Positions 42,959 through 51,735 of a DNA stretch of 64,000 bases are shown here, one piece after another. Position numbers and translations under genes: made by a program. The notes under the pieces were generated by a model, which was not told the origin of the DNA, made no database searches, and saw nothing but the letters and a program-made list of their open reading frames with translations. Each line of letters begins with the position of its first letter. Position 1 is the first letter of the stretch. Source of the stretch: Collinsella sp. AM17-1 (lineage in GTDB: Bacteria > Actinomycetota > Coriobacteriia > Coriobacteriales > Coriobacteriaceae); the NCBI RefSeq assembly GCF_003470665.1, contig NZ_QRJZ01000001.1:75401-139400 (forward strand), read 5' to 3'.

Positions 42959-43093
42959 TCTCAATCTGTAACATCTGGGCGGGCAAATCGGCTCTATCTG
43001 TTACAGATCGAGACAGACGGCGGCAGTCGGGGCGAACATCTCAATCTGTAACAGTAAGATGACTTTTAACGGTCTAAATGTTACAGATTGAGA
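42959..43093. repeat. Alternating 15-bp repeat array with exact 40-bp period
   Basis: TCTCAATCTGTAACA occurs forward at 42959-42973 and 43039-43053. Its reverse complement occurs at 42999-43013 (one mismatch) and 43079-43093. Each start is exactly 40 bp from the next, leaving three unrelated 25-bp spacers. It lies between tRNA-Glu and the end of the MurT-GatD gene. Confidence 0.9.
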
Positions 43094-43114
43094 CAAACTG
43101 CCGTGGCGGGTCAA

Positions 43115-43151
43115 AACCACCACAAAGGTGCCTGTCCCCTTTGTGGTGGTT
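43115..43151. repeat. Dispersed hairpin, CCTGTCC loop (copy 6, opposite orientation)
   Basis: AACCACCACAAAGG (43115-43128) and CCTTTGTGGTGGTT (43138-43151) flank TGCCTGTCC. It lies 6 bp past the 3' end of the MurT-GatD gene on that gene's strand. Confidence 0.75.
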
Positions 43152-43157
43152 GGGTCG

Positions 43158-45335
43158 TTAGGGGAGGAGCTTCATCGCGGCGTCGTGGGCGGCGTGCTCG
43201 TAGGTGTCGTCGAGGGGCTTGAGCGGCAGCAGGGCGGCGGCCTGTGCGTCGCCACGGCGCTCAAGGGCATGGGCGATGAGCCAGTCGGCGAGCTCGGGGT
43301 TCTTGGGTAGCGCTGGTCCGTGCAGGTACGTGCCGATGACGCCCTTGTAGATGAGGCCCTCAAAGCCATCGTCGCCGTTGTTGCCGGTACCCGTGACGAC
43401 GGACGTTCCGAGCGGCGTGGCATCGGCGTCCAAAAGGGTGCGGCCGCCGTGGTTCTCAAATCCCACAAAGGGCTCGGGTGCCAGGTCGGTCTTGACGGCG
43501 ACGTTGCCGATCAGGCGGTCGGAGCCGCGCACGGTTTCGGCGGCAATGACGCCCAGGCCCTCGATGCGATTCTCGCCCATATAGTACGAACGGCCGAGCA
43601 GCTGATAGCTGCCGCAGATGGCGAGCAGCGAGCCGCCGTCCTCAACATAGGCTGCGACCTTGTCTTTTTGAGCGAGCAGCTCGTGTGCCACGGCCAGTTG
43701 GTCGCGGTCAGAGCCACCGCCCATCATAACGATGTCGGCGTCGGCGAGATCGAGCGACTCGCCCATGCGGACCTCGTCCACACGCACGGGAATGCCGCGC
43801 CAGGCGCAGCGGCGCTCGAGGGCAATGACGTTGCCGCCGTCACCATAGAGGTTGAGGGCATCGGGATACAGGTAGACGATGCGCAGGGGGCGCGAGAGCT
43901 CGACCGGCGCAATATCGGTGGGGACAGCGCTGCCATTGGCGCGCGTTGCGGCGTGGGAGGCAACCGAGCTCGCATCGGCGCCCTTAAGCTCGTCGAGTTC
44001 CTTGACCAGCGGCGGGAAGGCCGTGTAGTTGGCGACTGCGTAGAAGGTGCCATCGGCGGCCTCGTCTGCCACGGCGCCAATTGCCTGCGCGACGTTCGAG
44101 ATAATCGCGGCATCGATGCCGGCGTACTTGAGGCGTACCCGCATGTCGTGTGCACGCGTGCCTCCGGCAAAGGCGACAAGACCCGGCGTGTCGGCGATGC
44201 GCTCAAAGTCGACGTCGTAGATCCACGATACATCGTGGCCGTCGGCATCGTTGTCGTTCAGGAAGAAGGCGCAGAGCCTGCCGCCTGCCGTTTTAATGGA
44301 CTGAATCTGGCGATCGAAGCCCACGGGATTTTTGGCCAGGTTTGCCTCGACGGTGCGGCCGGCAATGTTCCAGCGGCCCATGCGTCCGCCGGCGGGGACG
44401 TAGGCATCGAGCGTGGGCTGCAGGTGCGCCGTATCCACGCCCAACTCATGTGCGGCAAAGAATGCGGCGGCAACGTTGTAGACCATGTACAGACCGTTGT
44501 AGCGCGTGGCGATGTGTACGGCAGCCGCGTTGGACGCAGATCCAAAGACCAGGTCAAAATCGTAGCCGTCGCAGCCGAGCTCCACGCCCGTCACGCGACG
44601 GACAAGCGCAGGGCGTGCCCAACCGCACGAGGGGCAATGGTAGGCGCCGAGCTGGCCGTATTGCACATAGTCATACTCCAGCGGCGCGTTGCACTGCGAG
44701 CAAAAACGCGAGTCGCTAATGCGATCGGACTCGGTGTCCGTGGCGCCGTCGATGCCAAAGGCGATGCTCATATTGGGGACGCGCGCGGCGATCGAGGCGC
44801 ACAGCGGATCGTCGGCGTTATAGATGAGCGTCGTTGTCGGCGAAAGCTCCAGCGCGTGGGCGATGACGTCCTGGGTGTGGTCGATCTCACCGTAGCGGTC
44901 CAGCTGGTCGCGGAACAGGTTGAGCAGCACAAAGTAGGTCGGCTTGAGCTTGGGCAGGACGCGCACCGTGTAGAGCTCGTCGCACTCAAAGACGCCTACG
45001 CGCTTGCTGCTGGCGGTTCGCTTAAGGTTGCCACGCGCCTCGAGCAGGGCACCAACCACGCCCGGCTCCATGTTGTTTCCGGCGCGGTTGCATACCACGG
45101 TGGCGCCGCTGGCGGCAACGGCATCGGCGATGAGGTTGGAGGTGGTGGTCTTACCGTTGGTGCCGGTGATCACCACGCTGCGGTCGACAAGGCCCGCGAG
45201 GTCGCTTAGCAGCTCGGGGTCGATCTTCATGGCGATGCGGCCGGGGAGTACGCCGCCCTGGCGCTTAAGGACGGAGCGCAGCCCCCAGCGGGCGATATCG
45301 CTCGAGGTGCAGGCGAGAGATGAGCGGAAGTTCAT
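43158..45335 (-). CDS. murT-gatD: Fused MurT-GatD lipid II amidotransferase
   Basis: A 725-aa protein. The N-terminal part (about 1-450) is MurT-like: P-loop VITGTNGKTTTSNLIA, Mur ligase core, and a Cys4 zinc-ribbon insertion (CSQCNAP ... CPSCG). After an Ala/Ser/Thr-rich linker (about 450-475) comes a GatD-type glutamine amidotransferase, with Cys574 in AICGSYQLLG and His672 in GTYLHGPAL. In staphylococci and streptococci these are two proteins that amidate the D-Glu of lipid II. Here they form one chain. ATG 45335 follows AGGAA. Cytoplasmic, acting on membrane-bound lipid II. Confidence 0.9.
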   Translation of the reverse strand: MNFRSSLACTSSDIARWGLRSVLKRQGGVLPGRIAMKIDPELLSDLAGLVDRSVVITGTNGKTTTSNLIADAVAASGATVVCNRAGNNMEPGVVGALLEARGNLKRTASSKRVGVFECDELYTVRVLPKLKPTYFVLLNLFRDQLDRYGEIDHTQDVIAHALELSPTTTLIYNADDPLCASIAARVPNMSIAFGIDGATDTESDRISDSRFCSQCNAPLEYDYVQYGQLGAYHCPSCGWARPALVRRVTGVELGCDGYDFDLVFGSASNAAAVHIATRYNGLYMVYNVAAAFFAAHELGVDTAHLQPTLDAYVPAGGRMGRWNIAGRTVEANLAKNPVGFDRQIQSIKTAGGRLCAFFLNDNDADGHDVSWIYDVDFERIADTPGLVAFAGGTRAHDMRVRLKYAGIDAAIISNVAQAIGAVADEAADGTFYAVANYTAFPPLVKELDELKGADASSVASHAATRANGSAVPTDIAPVELSRPLRIVYLYPDALNLYGDGGNVIALERRCAWRGIPVRVDEVRMGESLDLADADIVMMGGGSDRDQLAVAHELLAQKDKVAAYVEDGGSLLAICGSYQLLGRSYYMGENRIEGLGVIAAETVRGSDRLIGNVAVKTDLAPEPFVGFENHGGRTLLDADATPLGTSVVTGTGNNGDDGFEGLIYKGVIGTYLHGPALPKNPELADWLIAHALERRGDAQAAALLPLKPLDDTYEHAAHDAAMKLLP

Positions 45336-45380
45336 GAAGCCGTTCCTAACGTGAATGACATGGTCGTGGCGTTTGCGCCG

Positions 45381-46424
45381 TTAAAAGCCGTAACGGCGCG
45401 CAAATTCCTGGGCAAGCTGCGATACGTCTTCGCAAGCGCTGGCCCAGGGGGCAAAGTCGGGAGTATCCGAGATGATGCCGTCGGCCTCCCAAACTGCCTG
45501 ATGCGAAAGGTCCCAGGGGTCGTGCGGTTCGGGCCGGCAGGGAAGGTACGGCGTCTGATACATGGGGCTCAGCAAAAAGAACGCGCCGCCCTCGCAGCGG
45601 TTGGCAAACTCACGAAGCGCGCGTGTCGCCGGGCGCATCTTGTTCGTTTTGAACAGCAAGATCGTGCGGGCGAGCAGGTACCAGGGGGAGTTCTCGAGGG
45701 TATCGGCCCCCATCTGCTCCTCGAGCTGGTGGGCCAGGGCAAAAAAGCCGTCCTCGTCTTCTAGGCGAGCGAGGGCGAGTAGCACGGTGCCTGCAGCTCG
45801 GGTGGGATAGCCTTCCGCCTTAAGGACGCGGCGGGCGTAGTTGGCGGCAGCACGGTAGCGAGCGCTCGCCATGCACAGCTGCGAGATGGCCTCGAGCGTG
45901 TGGAGCCACCCGATAAGAGCCGGCTCGCTTACGGTGAGATCGGCCGCCGTCACGCCGTCTGCCAGCACCTTGTTGGCCCAGTAGTGCGGGGCCTCCATGT
46001 CGAACCCGGGCACGCTTTGCTGCAGGTAATCGGTCGTGGTCGCCTCGAGTTTCATCAGGTCGCCCAGACAGGCGTCGACGGGCGTGTCCGCCAAAATGAT
46101 GGCGAGCAGCTGGGCATCGACGGCCAGCGCGTCGACGCGGACGATCTTGAGCAGCTCATCGCGCGTATCGTCGAACAGGTGGTTGCGCGTCTGTTCAAAC
46201 TCCTCGTCGCTGCCCATGTCCTCGATGCGATGGAGCTCGTCGAGCAGGTGGCGGTGGACGCCTGCATAGGACAGCAGTGCCTGGGCATGCTCGGTCTGCG
46301 CATACTTATGAGGGTTGACGCTCACGTCGTTATGGACAAGCTCGCGTGCTGCATCGGTGAGCTCGGGGTGCGACGCCAGATAGGTGCGCTCCAAGTAGGC
46401 GGGGATGTAGACGCTCGGATCCAT
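45381..46424 (-). CDS. Hypothetical helical-repeat protein, paralogue of its neighbour
   Basis: A 347-aa protein; its ATG at 46424 overlaps the stop of the upstream gene. It is entirely helical in appearance (TPR-like), with no signal peptide. The segments ALIGWLHTLEAISQLCMASARYRAAANYARRVL and SPWYLLARTILLFKTNKMRPATRALREFANRC align in pattern with parts of the upstream gene, so the two look like diverged duplicates. Function is unknown; a protein-binding scaffold is possible. Confidence 0.65.
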   Translation of the reverse strand: MDPSVYIPAYLERTYLASHPELTDAARELVHNDVSVNPHKYAQTEHAQALLSYAGVHRHLLDELHRIEDMGSDEEFEQTRNHLFDDTRDELLKIVRVDALAVDAQLLAIILADTPVDACLGDLMKLEATTTDYLQQSVPGFDMEAPHYWANKVLADGVTAADLTVSEPALIGWLHTLEAISQLCMASARYRAAANYARRVLKAEGYPTRAAGTVLLALARLEDEDGFFALAHQLEEQMGADTLENSPWYLLARTILLFKTNKMRPATRALREFANRCEGGAFFLLSPMYQTPYLPCRPEPHDPWDLSHQAVWEADGIISDTPDFAPWASACEDVSQLAQEFARRYGF

Positions 46425-47500
46425 TAGAGGTCCCCTCCCTTAAATGGAAGCCCCTGCTCGGCTGCACGCAGGATGCGCTCGTCGATCTGGGAGCGCACGA
46501 TGTCGTTGGTGGCGACCCAGGCGGCAAAGCTGGCGTTGTCGGGAGCGCCCAGGCCCTCCTGCAGTACCGGCGTCGCCTCGGACAGCGCAAGGACGAGCTC
46601 GTCGGTGGAGCCTGTACCCACGTTGACGCGGGCATAGACGCCATCGGGAAACTCGGTTTGGAAGTAGAGTGCCTCGGCTGCGTGCGGACACGAGCGCGCA
46701 AGGATGCGCAAGTAGTGCTCGGCGCCCTCGTAGTCCAGCTCGCGCCAGGCTGCGCTCATCAGTGCGATGAGCGTCCACGGGTCCAAGTCGCGTTCTGCAT
46801 CCTTGGGACGGCGGCGCAGCGGCGTGTTGGCAAGATAGGGCACGGAGTGGGCGGAGCGAAAGCGCTTGAGCTCCTCGGCGGGGTATTCGAGCTTTGCCAT
46901 GGCGAGCATCGCGGTGTGGCGGACACCGGCGGGGTCGTTGGGCGCAAAGTCCAAGCTGCGATTTGCGGCTTCGAGCGACATGCGATAGCGGCCGCTAATG
47001 AGGGCGCGCGATGCCAAGGCGGCAAGCCAGCGCAGATAGGGGCGGCGCGTAAGGTCGCCTGCGGCCTCGCGCTCGTAGGGGTCCTGCGCCGAGGCGATCT
47101 TGAGCGCCAGATCGTGCTCCACCTCGTCGCACTTGGACACCAGATACTGCACGTATTCCTCGTTGGATTCGGCGGTGAGCGCCGTCAGCATGCGCTGGGC
47201 ATCCCAGTTGGCCGGATCGAGTGCGGCTGCCTCGCGGAGCATGTTCTCGGCAGCTGCCTCTTCCTGCTCTGCCTGGGTATCGTCAGGGATAAAGGGAATG
47301 CGGTAGTCGACGGCCTCGACCACCTTGGCAATGAGGTGCCCGGCGCGGTCGCGGTCGTGCACGATGAGCGGTGCGGGGTTGCGGGTGAATTGTTCCATCA
47401 GACGCTCTACGGCGGCAGCGTCGGTGAGCGGGATATTGTCGCGGCGCAAGGCCTCAAGAACGAGGCGATGGCAATCCTCTTGAATGGGATCGAATGCCAT
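46424..47500 (-). CDS. Hypothetical helical-repeat protein (first of pair)
   Basis: A 358-aa protein from ATG 47500, behind a strong AAAGGAGG; a longer in-frame start (47530) is not supported. It is mostly helical. RWLAALASRALISGRYRMSLEAANRSLDFAPNDPAGVRHTAMLAMAKLEY resembles TPR pairs. It is translationally coupled to the gene above. No family is recognised with confidence. Confidence 0.65.
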   Translation of the reverse strand: MAFDPIQEDCHRLVLEALRRDNIPLTDAAAVERLMEQFTRNPAPLIVHDRDRAGHLIAKVVEAVDYRIPFIPDDTQAEQEEAAAENMLREAAALDPANWDAQRMLTALTAESNEEYVQYLVSKCDEVEHDLALKIASAQDPYEREAAGDLTRRPYLRWLAALASRALISGRYRMSLEAANRSLDFAPNDPAGVRHTAMLAMAKLEYPAEELKRFRSAHSVPYLANTPLRRRPKDAERDLDPWTLIALMSAAWRELDYEGAEHYLRILARSCPHAAEALYFQTEFPDGVYARVNVGTGSTDELVLALSEATPVLQEGLGAPDNASFAAWVATNDIVRSQIDERILRAAEQGLPFKGGDL

Positions 47501-48000
47501 GGGGCCTCCTTTGCTGCGGTTAGGGTTCAAATGTTTCTATATAAGGTTCTAGTTTACCCGCATGTGGCACACCGGGGGTGCCGCACTTGGACTTGCACCT
47601 TTGCACCACGAAGACGGATGTCGCACAAATGTCGGCACCCTGGACGACCGAGTGGTATCACGGTGCCGCAAACGGTCGATTTTTGGCGGCGAACGGTGCA
47701 TATTTTGGAGGGGCACCGTCCTGCCCAGGATATGTAGTCAACCTTGATAAAACGTTTGCCCAGCTTGGGAGTATGAATGCCGCACAAGGATCTTCAGGGA
47801 TAGAAAAAACGTTTCATCATTGGCGGCTTTAGGTGAATAACTGACCAACCAGAACGGTAAAATAGTGTTTGTCTGAGCGTTGAGACGTTTAGACATCGCG
47901 CATTGTCATCGCCGGCAACGCGCAAACCGGTCCTAACGGAGCCAATTGGGTGCTCCGTTATATACGCAAGTCTAAGAGGGGCTTGTTTAGGAGGCACAGT
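47501..48000. other. Divergent intergenic region upstream of the iron-ADH gene
   Basis: 500 bp without a credible gene. It contains a hairpin GGCACaccggGGGTGCC (about 47564-47580), a segment resembling the ACGGTCGATTTTT motif seen at 3206 (about 47673), and a stem AACGGAGC (47935-47942) with GCTCCGTT (47952-47959) in the expected leader of the dehydrogenase gene. Confidence 0.45.
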
Positions 48001-49224
48001 ATGGGACGTTTTACCAATCCTCGCGATCTGTACTTTGGTGAGGGCGCTCGCCACGAGGTGAAGAACCTCAAGGGCAAGAAGGCCATCATCGTTTCTGGCG
48101 GCAGCTCTATGCGCCGCGGCGGGTTCCTGCAGGACGTCGAGAACGACCTTAAGGAAGGCGGTTTCGAGGTCAAGCTGTTCGAGGGCGTCGAGTCCGACCC
48201 GTCCATCGAGACGGTCATGAAGGGCGCCGAGGCCATGCGCGAGTTCGAGCCCGACTGGATTATCGCCATCGGTGGCGGCTCGCCCATCGATGCCGCTAAG
48301 GCCATGTGGGTCTTCTACGAGTATCCTGAGGAGTCCTTCGATAACATCATCCAGCCGTTCAGCTTCCCCGAGCTGCGTCAGAAGGCTCATTTCTGCGCCA
48401 TCTCCTCTACCTCCGGCACCGCTACCGAGGTCACCGCGTTCTCCGTCATTACCGACTACGCCAAGGGCATCAAGTACCCGCTGGCCGACTTCAACATCAC
48501 CCCTGATGTCGCCATCGTCGACCCCGAGCTCACCTACACCATGCCCGCCAAGCTGTGCGCTCACACCGGCATGGATGCTCTGACCCACTGCATGGAGGCC
48601 TACGTTTCCACCTGCGCCTCTATGTTCACCGACGCCAACGCTCTGCACGGCATCCGCGAGATCGTCGAGTGGCTGCCCAAGTCCTATGCTGGCGACCATG
48701 AGGCCCGTCAGCACATGCATGAGGCTCAGTGCATCGCCGGTATCGCCTTCTCCTCGGGCCTGCTCGGCATCGTTCACTCCATGGCTCACAAGACCGGTGC
48801 TGCCTTCGAGAACGGCCACATCATCCACGGTGCCGCTAACGCCATGTACCTGGGCAAGGTTATCCAGTGGAACTCTAAGGATCCCCGTGCTGCCGAGCGT
48901 TACGCTTACGTGGCCAAGGAGATCCTGCACCTTCCCGGCGAGACCAACGAGGAGCTCATCGCTGCGCTCGTCCAGAAGATCCGCGACCTCAACGACCAGC
49001 TCAACATCCCGCAGTCCATCAAGGATTACGCAAATGGTGGCGTGAAGGTCGACGCCGAGAACCCGCAGATGGTTTCCGAGGAGGAGTTCCTCGCCAAGCT
49101 GCCCGAGATCGCCGCGAACGCCGAGCAGGACGCCTGCACGCCCGAGAACCCGCGTGAGACCAAGGCTGCCGACTTCGAGAAGATCCTCAAGGCCTGCTAC
49201 TACGACACCGACATCGATTTCTAA
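48001..49224 (+). CDS. Iron-containing alcohol dehydrogenase
   Basis: A 407-aa group III Fe-ADH; the ATG at 48001 follows TAGGAGGC. Visible: nucleotide loop IAIGGGSPIDAAKAMW, TSGTATEVTAFSVITD, and the iron ligands in HSMAHKTGAAFENGHIIHGAANA. It is similar to butanol/propanediol-type dehydrogenases and probably reoxidises NADH during fermentation. It is first in a run of three members of the same superfamily. A terminator follows. Confidence 0.92.
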   Translation: MGRFTNPRDLYFGEGARHEVKNLKGKKAIIVSGGSSMRRGGFLQDVENDLKEGGFEVKLFEGVESDPSIETVMKGAEAMREFEPDWIIAIGGGSPIDAAKAMWVFYEYPEESFDNIIQPFSFPELRQKAHFCAISSTSGTATEVTAFSVITDYAKGIKYPLADFNITPDVAIVDPELTYTMPAKLCAHTGMDALTHCMEAYVSTCASMFTDANALHGIREIVEWLPKSYAGDHEARQHMHEAQCIAGIAFSSGLLGIVHSMAHKTGAAFENGHIIHGAANAMYLGKVIQWNSKDPRAAERYAYVAKEILHLPGETNEELIAALVQKIRDLNDQLNIPQSIKDYANGGVKVDAENPQMVSEEEFLAKLPEIAANAEQDACTPENPRETKAADFEKILKACYYDTDIDF

Positions 49225-49245
49225 TCGACTCTTGTTATCGTAACG

Positions 49246-49287
49246 AGGGGCTCCGCACGTATCCGTACGGAGCCCCTTTCTTTTTTA
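49246..49287 (+). terminator. Terminator of the Fe-ADH gene
   Basis: GGGGCTCCG...CGGAGCCCC followed by TTTCTTTTTT. Confidence 0.88.
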
Positions 49288-49302
49288 GAGAATGGGATAG
49301 TT

Positions 49303-50403
49303 ATGGCTGCAATTTTCAATAGCCCCAGCAAGTACATCCAGGGTCCGGACGAGCTCGCCAAGCTCGGCTCCTATGTCGAGCCGCTCGGCGCTAAGGCCCT
49401 CGTCATCGTGACGCCTTCGGGCAAGAAGCGCGTCGGTGCCAAGATCGAGGGCGGCTTTGCCGAGGCTAAGGCCGAGCTGCTGTTTGAGGACTTTAACGGC
49501 GAGTGCTCCAAGGGCGAGGTCGATCGCCTGGTTGCGCTCGCTCGCGACAACGGTTGCGACATCATCGTCGGCGTCGGTGGCGGCAAGATCCTCGACACCG
49601 CGAAGGCCGTCGCCTATTACCTGGAGTCTCCGGTTATCATTTGCCCCACCATCGCTTCGACCGATGCACCGTGCTCGGCACTTTCGGTGCTCTACACCGA
49701 CGACGGCCAGTTCGACAAGTACCTCTTCCTTAAGGCAAACCCCAATATCGTCCTGATGGATACGACGGTTATCGCGGCGAGCCCGGTGCGCCTGACGGTT
49801 TCCGGTATGGGCGATGCGCTCGCAACCTATTTCGAGGCTCAGGCAACGCACGATGCCGACGGCGGCACCTGCGCCGGCGGCAAGGGCGGAATGGCCGGCC
49901 TGGCGCTCGCCAAGCTCTGCTACGAGACGCTCATGGCCGATGGCGTCAAGGCCAAGGTCGCGCTGGAGAAGGGTGCGCTCACGCCTGCCGTCGAGCACAT
50001 CATCGAGGCCAATACGCTGCTTTCGGGCATTGGCTTTGAGAGCTCGGGCCTTGCTGCTGCTCATGCCATCCACAATGGTCTGACGATGCTGCCCGAGTGC
50101 CACAGCATGTATCACGGCGAGAAGGTCGCCTTCGGCACCATCGTCCAGCTGGTACTCGAGGATGCCCCGACCGAGAAGCTCGAGGAAGTCTTGGGCTTCT
50201 GCATTGAGCTGGGCCTGCCGGTCACGATGAAGGAACTTGGCGTTGCCGAGGTTACGCGCGAGCAGGCCATGATTGTTGCCGAGGCCGCCTGCGCACCCGA
50301 TGACACCATGTGCAACATGCCGTTTGAGGTGACGCCCGAGATGGTCGCAAACGCCATCCTGGGTGCCGACGCGCTGGGCCACTACTATCTCATGGATGAG
50401 TAA
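49303..50403 (+). CDS. gldA: Glycerol dehydrogenase
   Basis: A 366-aa GldA-type enzyme. Motifs: YIQGPDELAKLG at the N terminus, VGVGGGKILDTAKAVA (NAD binding), STDAPCSALSVLY (substrate Asp), GMGDALATYFEA (zinc Asp) and zinc His residues in AAAHAIHNGL and MYHGEKVAFG. It oxidises glycerol to dihydroxyacetone or works in reverse. The Shine-Dalgarno is weak (GGGAT) and the gene begins 16 bp after a terminator, so some read-through or an embedded promoter is needed. Confidence 0.93.
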   Translation: MAAIFNSPSKYIQGPDELAKLGSYVEPLGAKALVIVTPSGKKRVGAKIEGGFAEAKAELLFEDFNGECSKGEVDRLVALARDNGCDIIVGVGGGKILDTAKAVAYYLESPVIICPTIASTDAPCSALSVLYTDDGQFDKYLFLKANPNIVLMDTTVIAASPVRLTVSGMGDALATYFEAQATHDADGGTCAGGKGGMAGLALAKLCYETLMADGVKAKVALEKGALTPAVEHIIEANTLLSGIGFESSGLAAAHAIHNGLTMLPECHSMYHGEKVAFGTIVQLVLEDAPTEKLEEVLGFCIELGLPVTMKELGVAEVTREQAMIVAEAACAPDDTMCNMPFEVTPEMVANAILGADALGHYYLMDE

Positions 50404-50412
50404 ATCAAGCTA

Positions 50413-50452
50413 AGGAAGGGGCAAAACCAACAGATGGTTTTGCCCCTTTTTG
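50413..50452 (+). terminator. Terminator of gldA
   Basis: GGGGCAAAACCA-acaga-TGGTTTTGCCCC followed by TTTTT. Confidence 0.9.
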
Positions 50453-50457
50453 CTATG

Positions 50458-50485
50458 GTGCAAAGGGGTCAGGTTACTTTGCACC
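50458..50485. repeat. Dispersed hairpin with GGGTCAGG loop (copy 7)
   Basis: GGTGCAAAG (50458-50466) and CTTTGCACC (50477-50485) flank GGGTCAGGTTA. It lies between the two gldA-type genes, directly after the terminator. Confidence 0.65.
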
Positions 50486-50516
50486 AATCGTTGTTTGATG
50501 AAGGGCGGATTCTCGT

Positions 50517-51584
50517 ATGGCGCTTCCTATGGTTTATGGCGGTCCCGGCCGGTATGTTCAGGGGCCGGGCGAACTTTCGCGTCAGGGCAGGTATTTGTCA
50601 TGGTTGGGCTGCGCTGCCTATGTCTTGTTTGACCAGGGCACCGAGGATCGGCTGTGCAGGCAGATCGTCGATGGATTTCTGGACGAAGATCTAAGCGAGC
50701 CGTTCTTTAAGATTTATAACGGTCCGTGTACGGAAGAGGCCGTTGTCGGAATGGCTCAGGAAGCCCAGGCCGAGTACTGCGACATGGTGGTGGGCATTGG
50801 CGGCGGCAAGATGCTCGATATCGCCAAGGCCGTTGCGTTTTATGCCGAGCTGCCGTTGTGTGTATGCCCCACGGCGGCTTCGATGGACGGCCCGTGCAGT
50901 GCGATTTCGGTGCTGTATCACGAGGATGGGTCGTTCGACCGCTACTTGATACTCGACAAAAATCCCGATCTGGTCGTGGTTGATACCAACGTGGTTGCGG
51001 CAGCACCACTGCGGATGACGGTCGCTGGTATGGGCGACGCACTGGCAACGTACTTCGAGGCGCGTTCGTGTGCCGCGGCGCACGGCGCTAACGAGCACGG
51101 TGGCGCGCCGGGGCACTTGGCCTTGGTTACGGCTCGTGCCTGCTATGACACGCTCATGGAGTGCGGCGTCGCTGCCAAGCGCGATCTCAAAAAGGGCCGT
51201 ATATCGCCTGCGGTTGAGCGTCTGATCGAGTGCAATATTCTGCTTTCGGGTGTTGGCTTTGAGAGTGGCGGCCTGGCGTTGGCACATGCCATCGCCAACG
51301 GTCTGACGATTCTGCTCGAGTGCAAGGCCATGCATGGTGAGGCCGTGGCATTTGGTCTGGTGGTGCAGCTGCGCCTGGAGCGTGCGCCCGAGCTTGATCA
51401 GGTGCTCGAGTTTTGCCAGCGCGTTGGTCTGCCGACGACGCTCGAGGAGCTGGGCCTTGGCGAGATTTCCGATGCCGACCTGATGAGCGTTGCGGATGCG
51501 ACCTTTAGAAACGAACGCAATATGGCCAACGAGCAGGCCAAGGTGACCAAACAAAAGCTCGTGCAGCTCATGCGCGAGGCATAG
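50517..51584 (+). CDS. GldA-like dehydrogenase, second copy
   Basis: A 355-aa paralogue of the preceding GldA. Matching blocks include VYGGPGRYVQGPGEL, VGIGGGKMLDIAKAVA, SMDGPCSAISVLYHEDGSFD and GMGDALATYFEA. The zinc ligands appear intact (Asp in GMGD, His in ALAHAIANGL and KAMHGEAV). The C-terminal ~10 residues differ and are basic. It probably arose by tandem duplication, then diverged in substrate. ATG 50517 follows AAGGGCGG. Confidence 0.88.
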   Translation: MALPMVYGGPGRYVQGPGELSRQGRYLSWLGCAAYVLFDQGTEDRLCRQIVDGFLDEDLSEPFFKIYNGPCTEEAVVGMAQEAQAEYCDMVVGIGGGKMLDIAKAVAFYAELPLCVCPTAASMDGPCSAISVLYHEDGSFDRYLILDKNPDLVVVDTNVVAAAPLRMTVAGMGDALATYFEARSCAAAHGANEHGGAPGHLALVTARACYDTLMECGVAAKRDLKKGRISPAVERLIECNILLSGVGFESGGLALAHAIANGLTILLECKAMHGEAVAFGLVVQLRLERAPELDQVLEFCQRVGLPTTLEELGLGEISDADLMSVADATFRNERNMANEQAKVTKQKLVQLMREA

Positions 51585-51735
51585 TTTGGCGCTTGATCGA
51601 CCTTGTGCAATCGAGGCGGCGATAGGCCATGGGCTATTTGCCTCAAAGGTGCTCCGCGTGTAATTTGCCCGAGGCGTGGGCCGATAGCGTATCATTATCT
51701 CTTGCTTGTTTGCACTGCTCAGGGAGGGGCCGCGC

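Noticed and set aside
42959..43093. CRISPR array
   Set aside because: Repeats are 15 bp and alternate in orientation, spacers are only 25 bp, and no cas genes are present.
43320..45209. Long plus-strand ORF opposite the MurT-GatD gene
   Set aside because: Antisense shadow caused by codon bias; the opposite strand encodes clear catalytic motifs.
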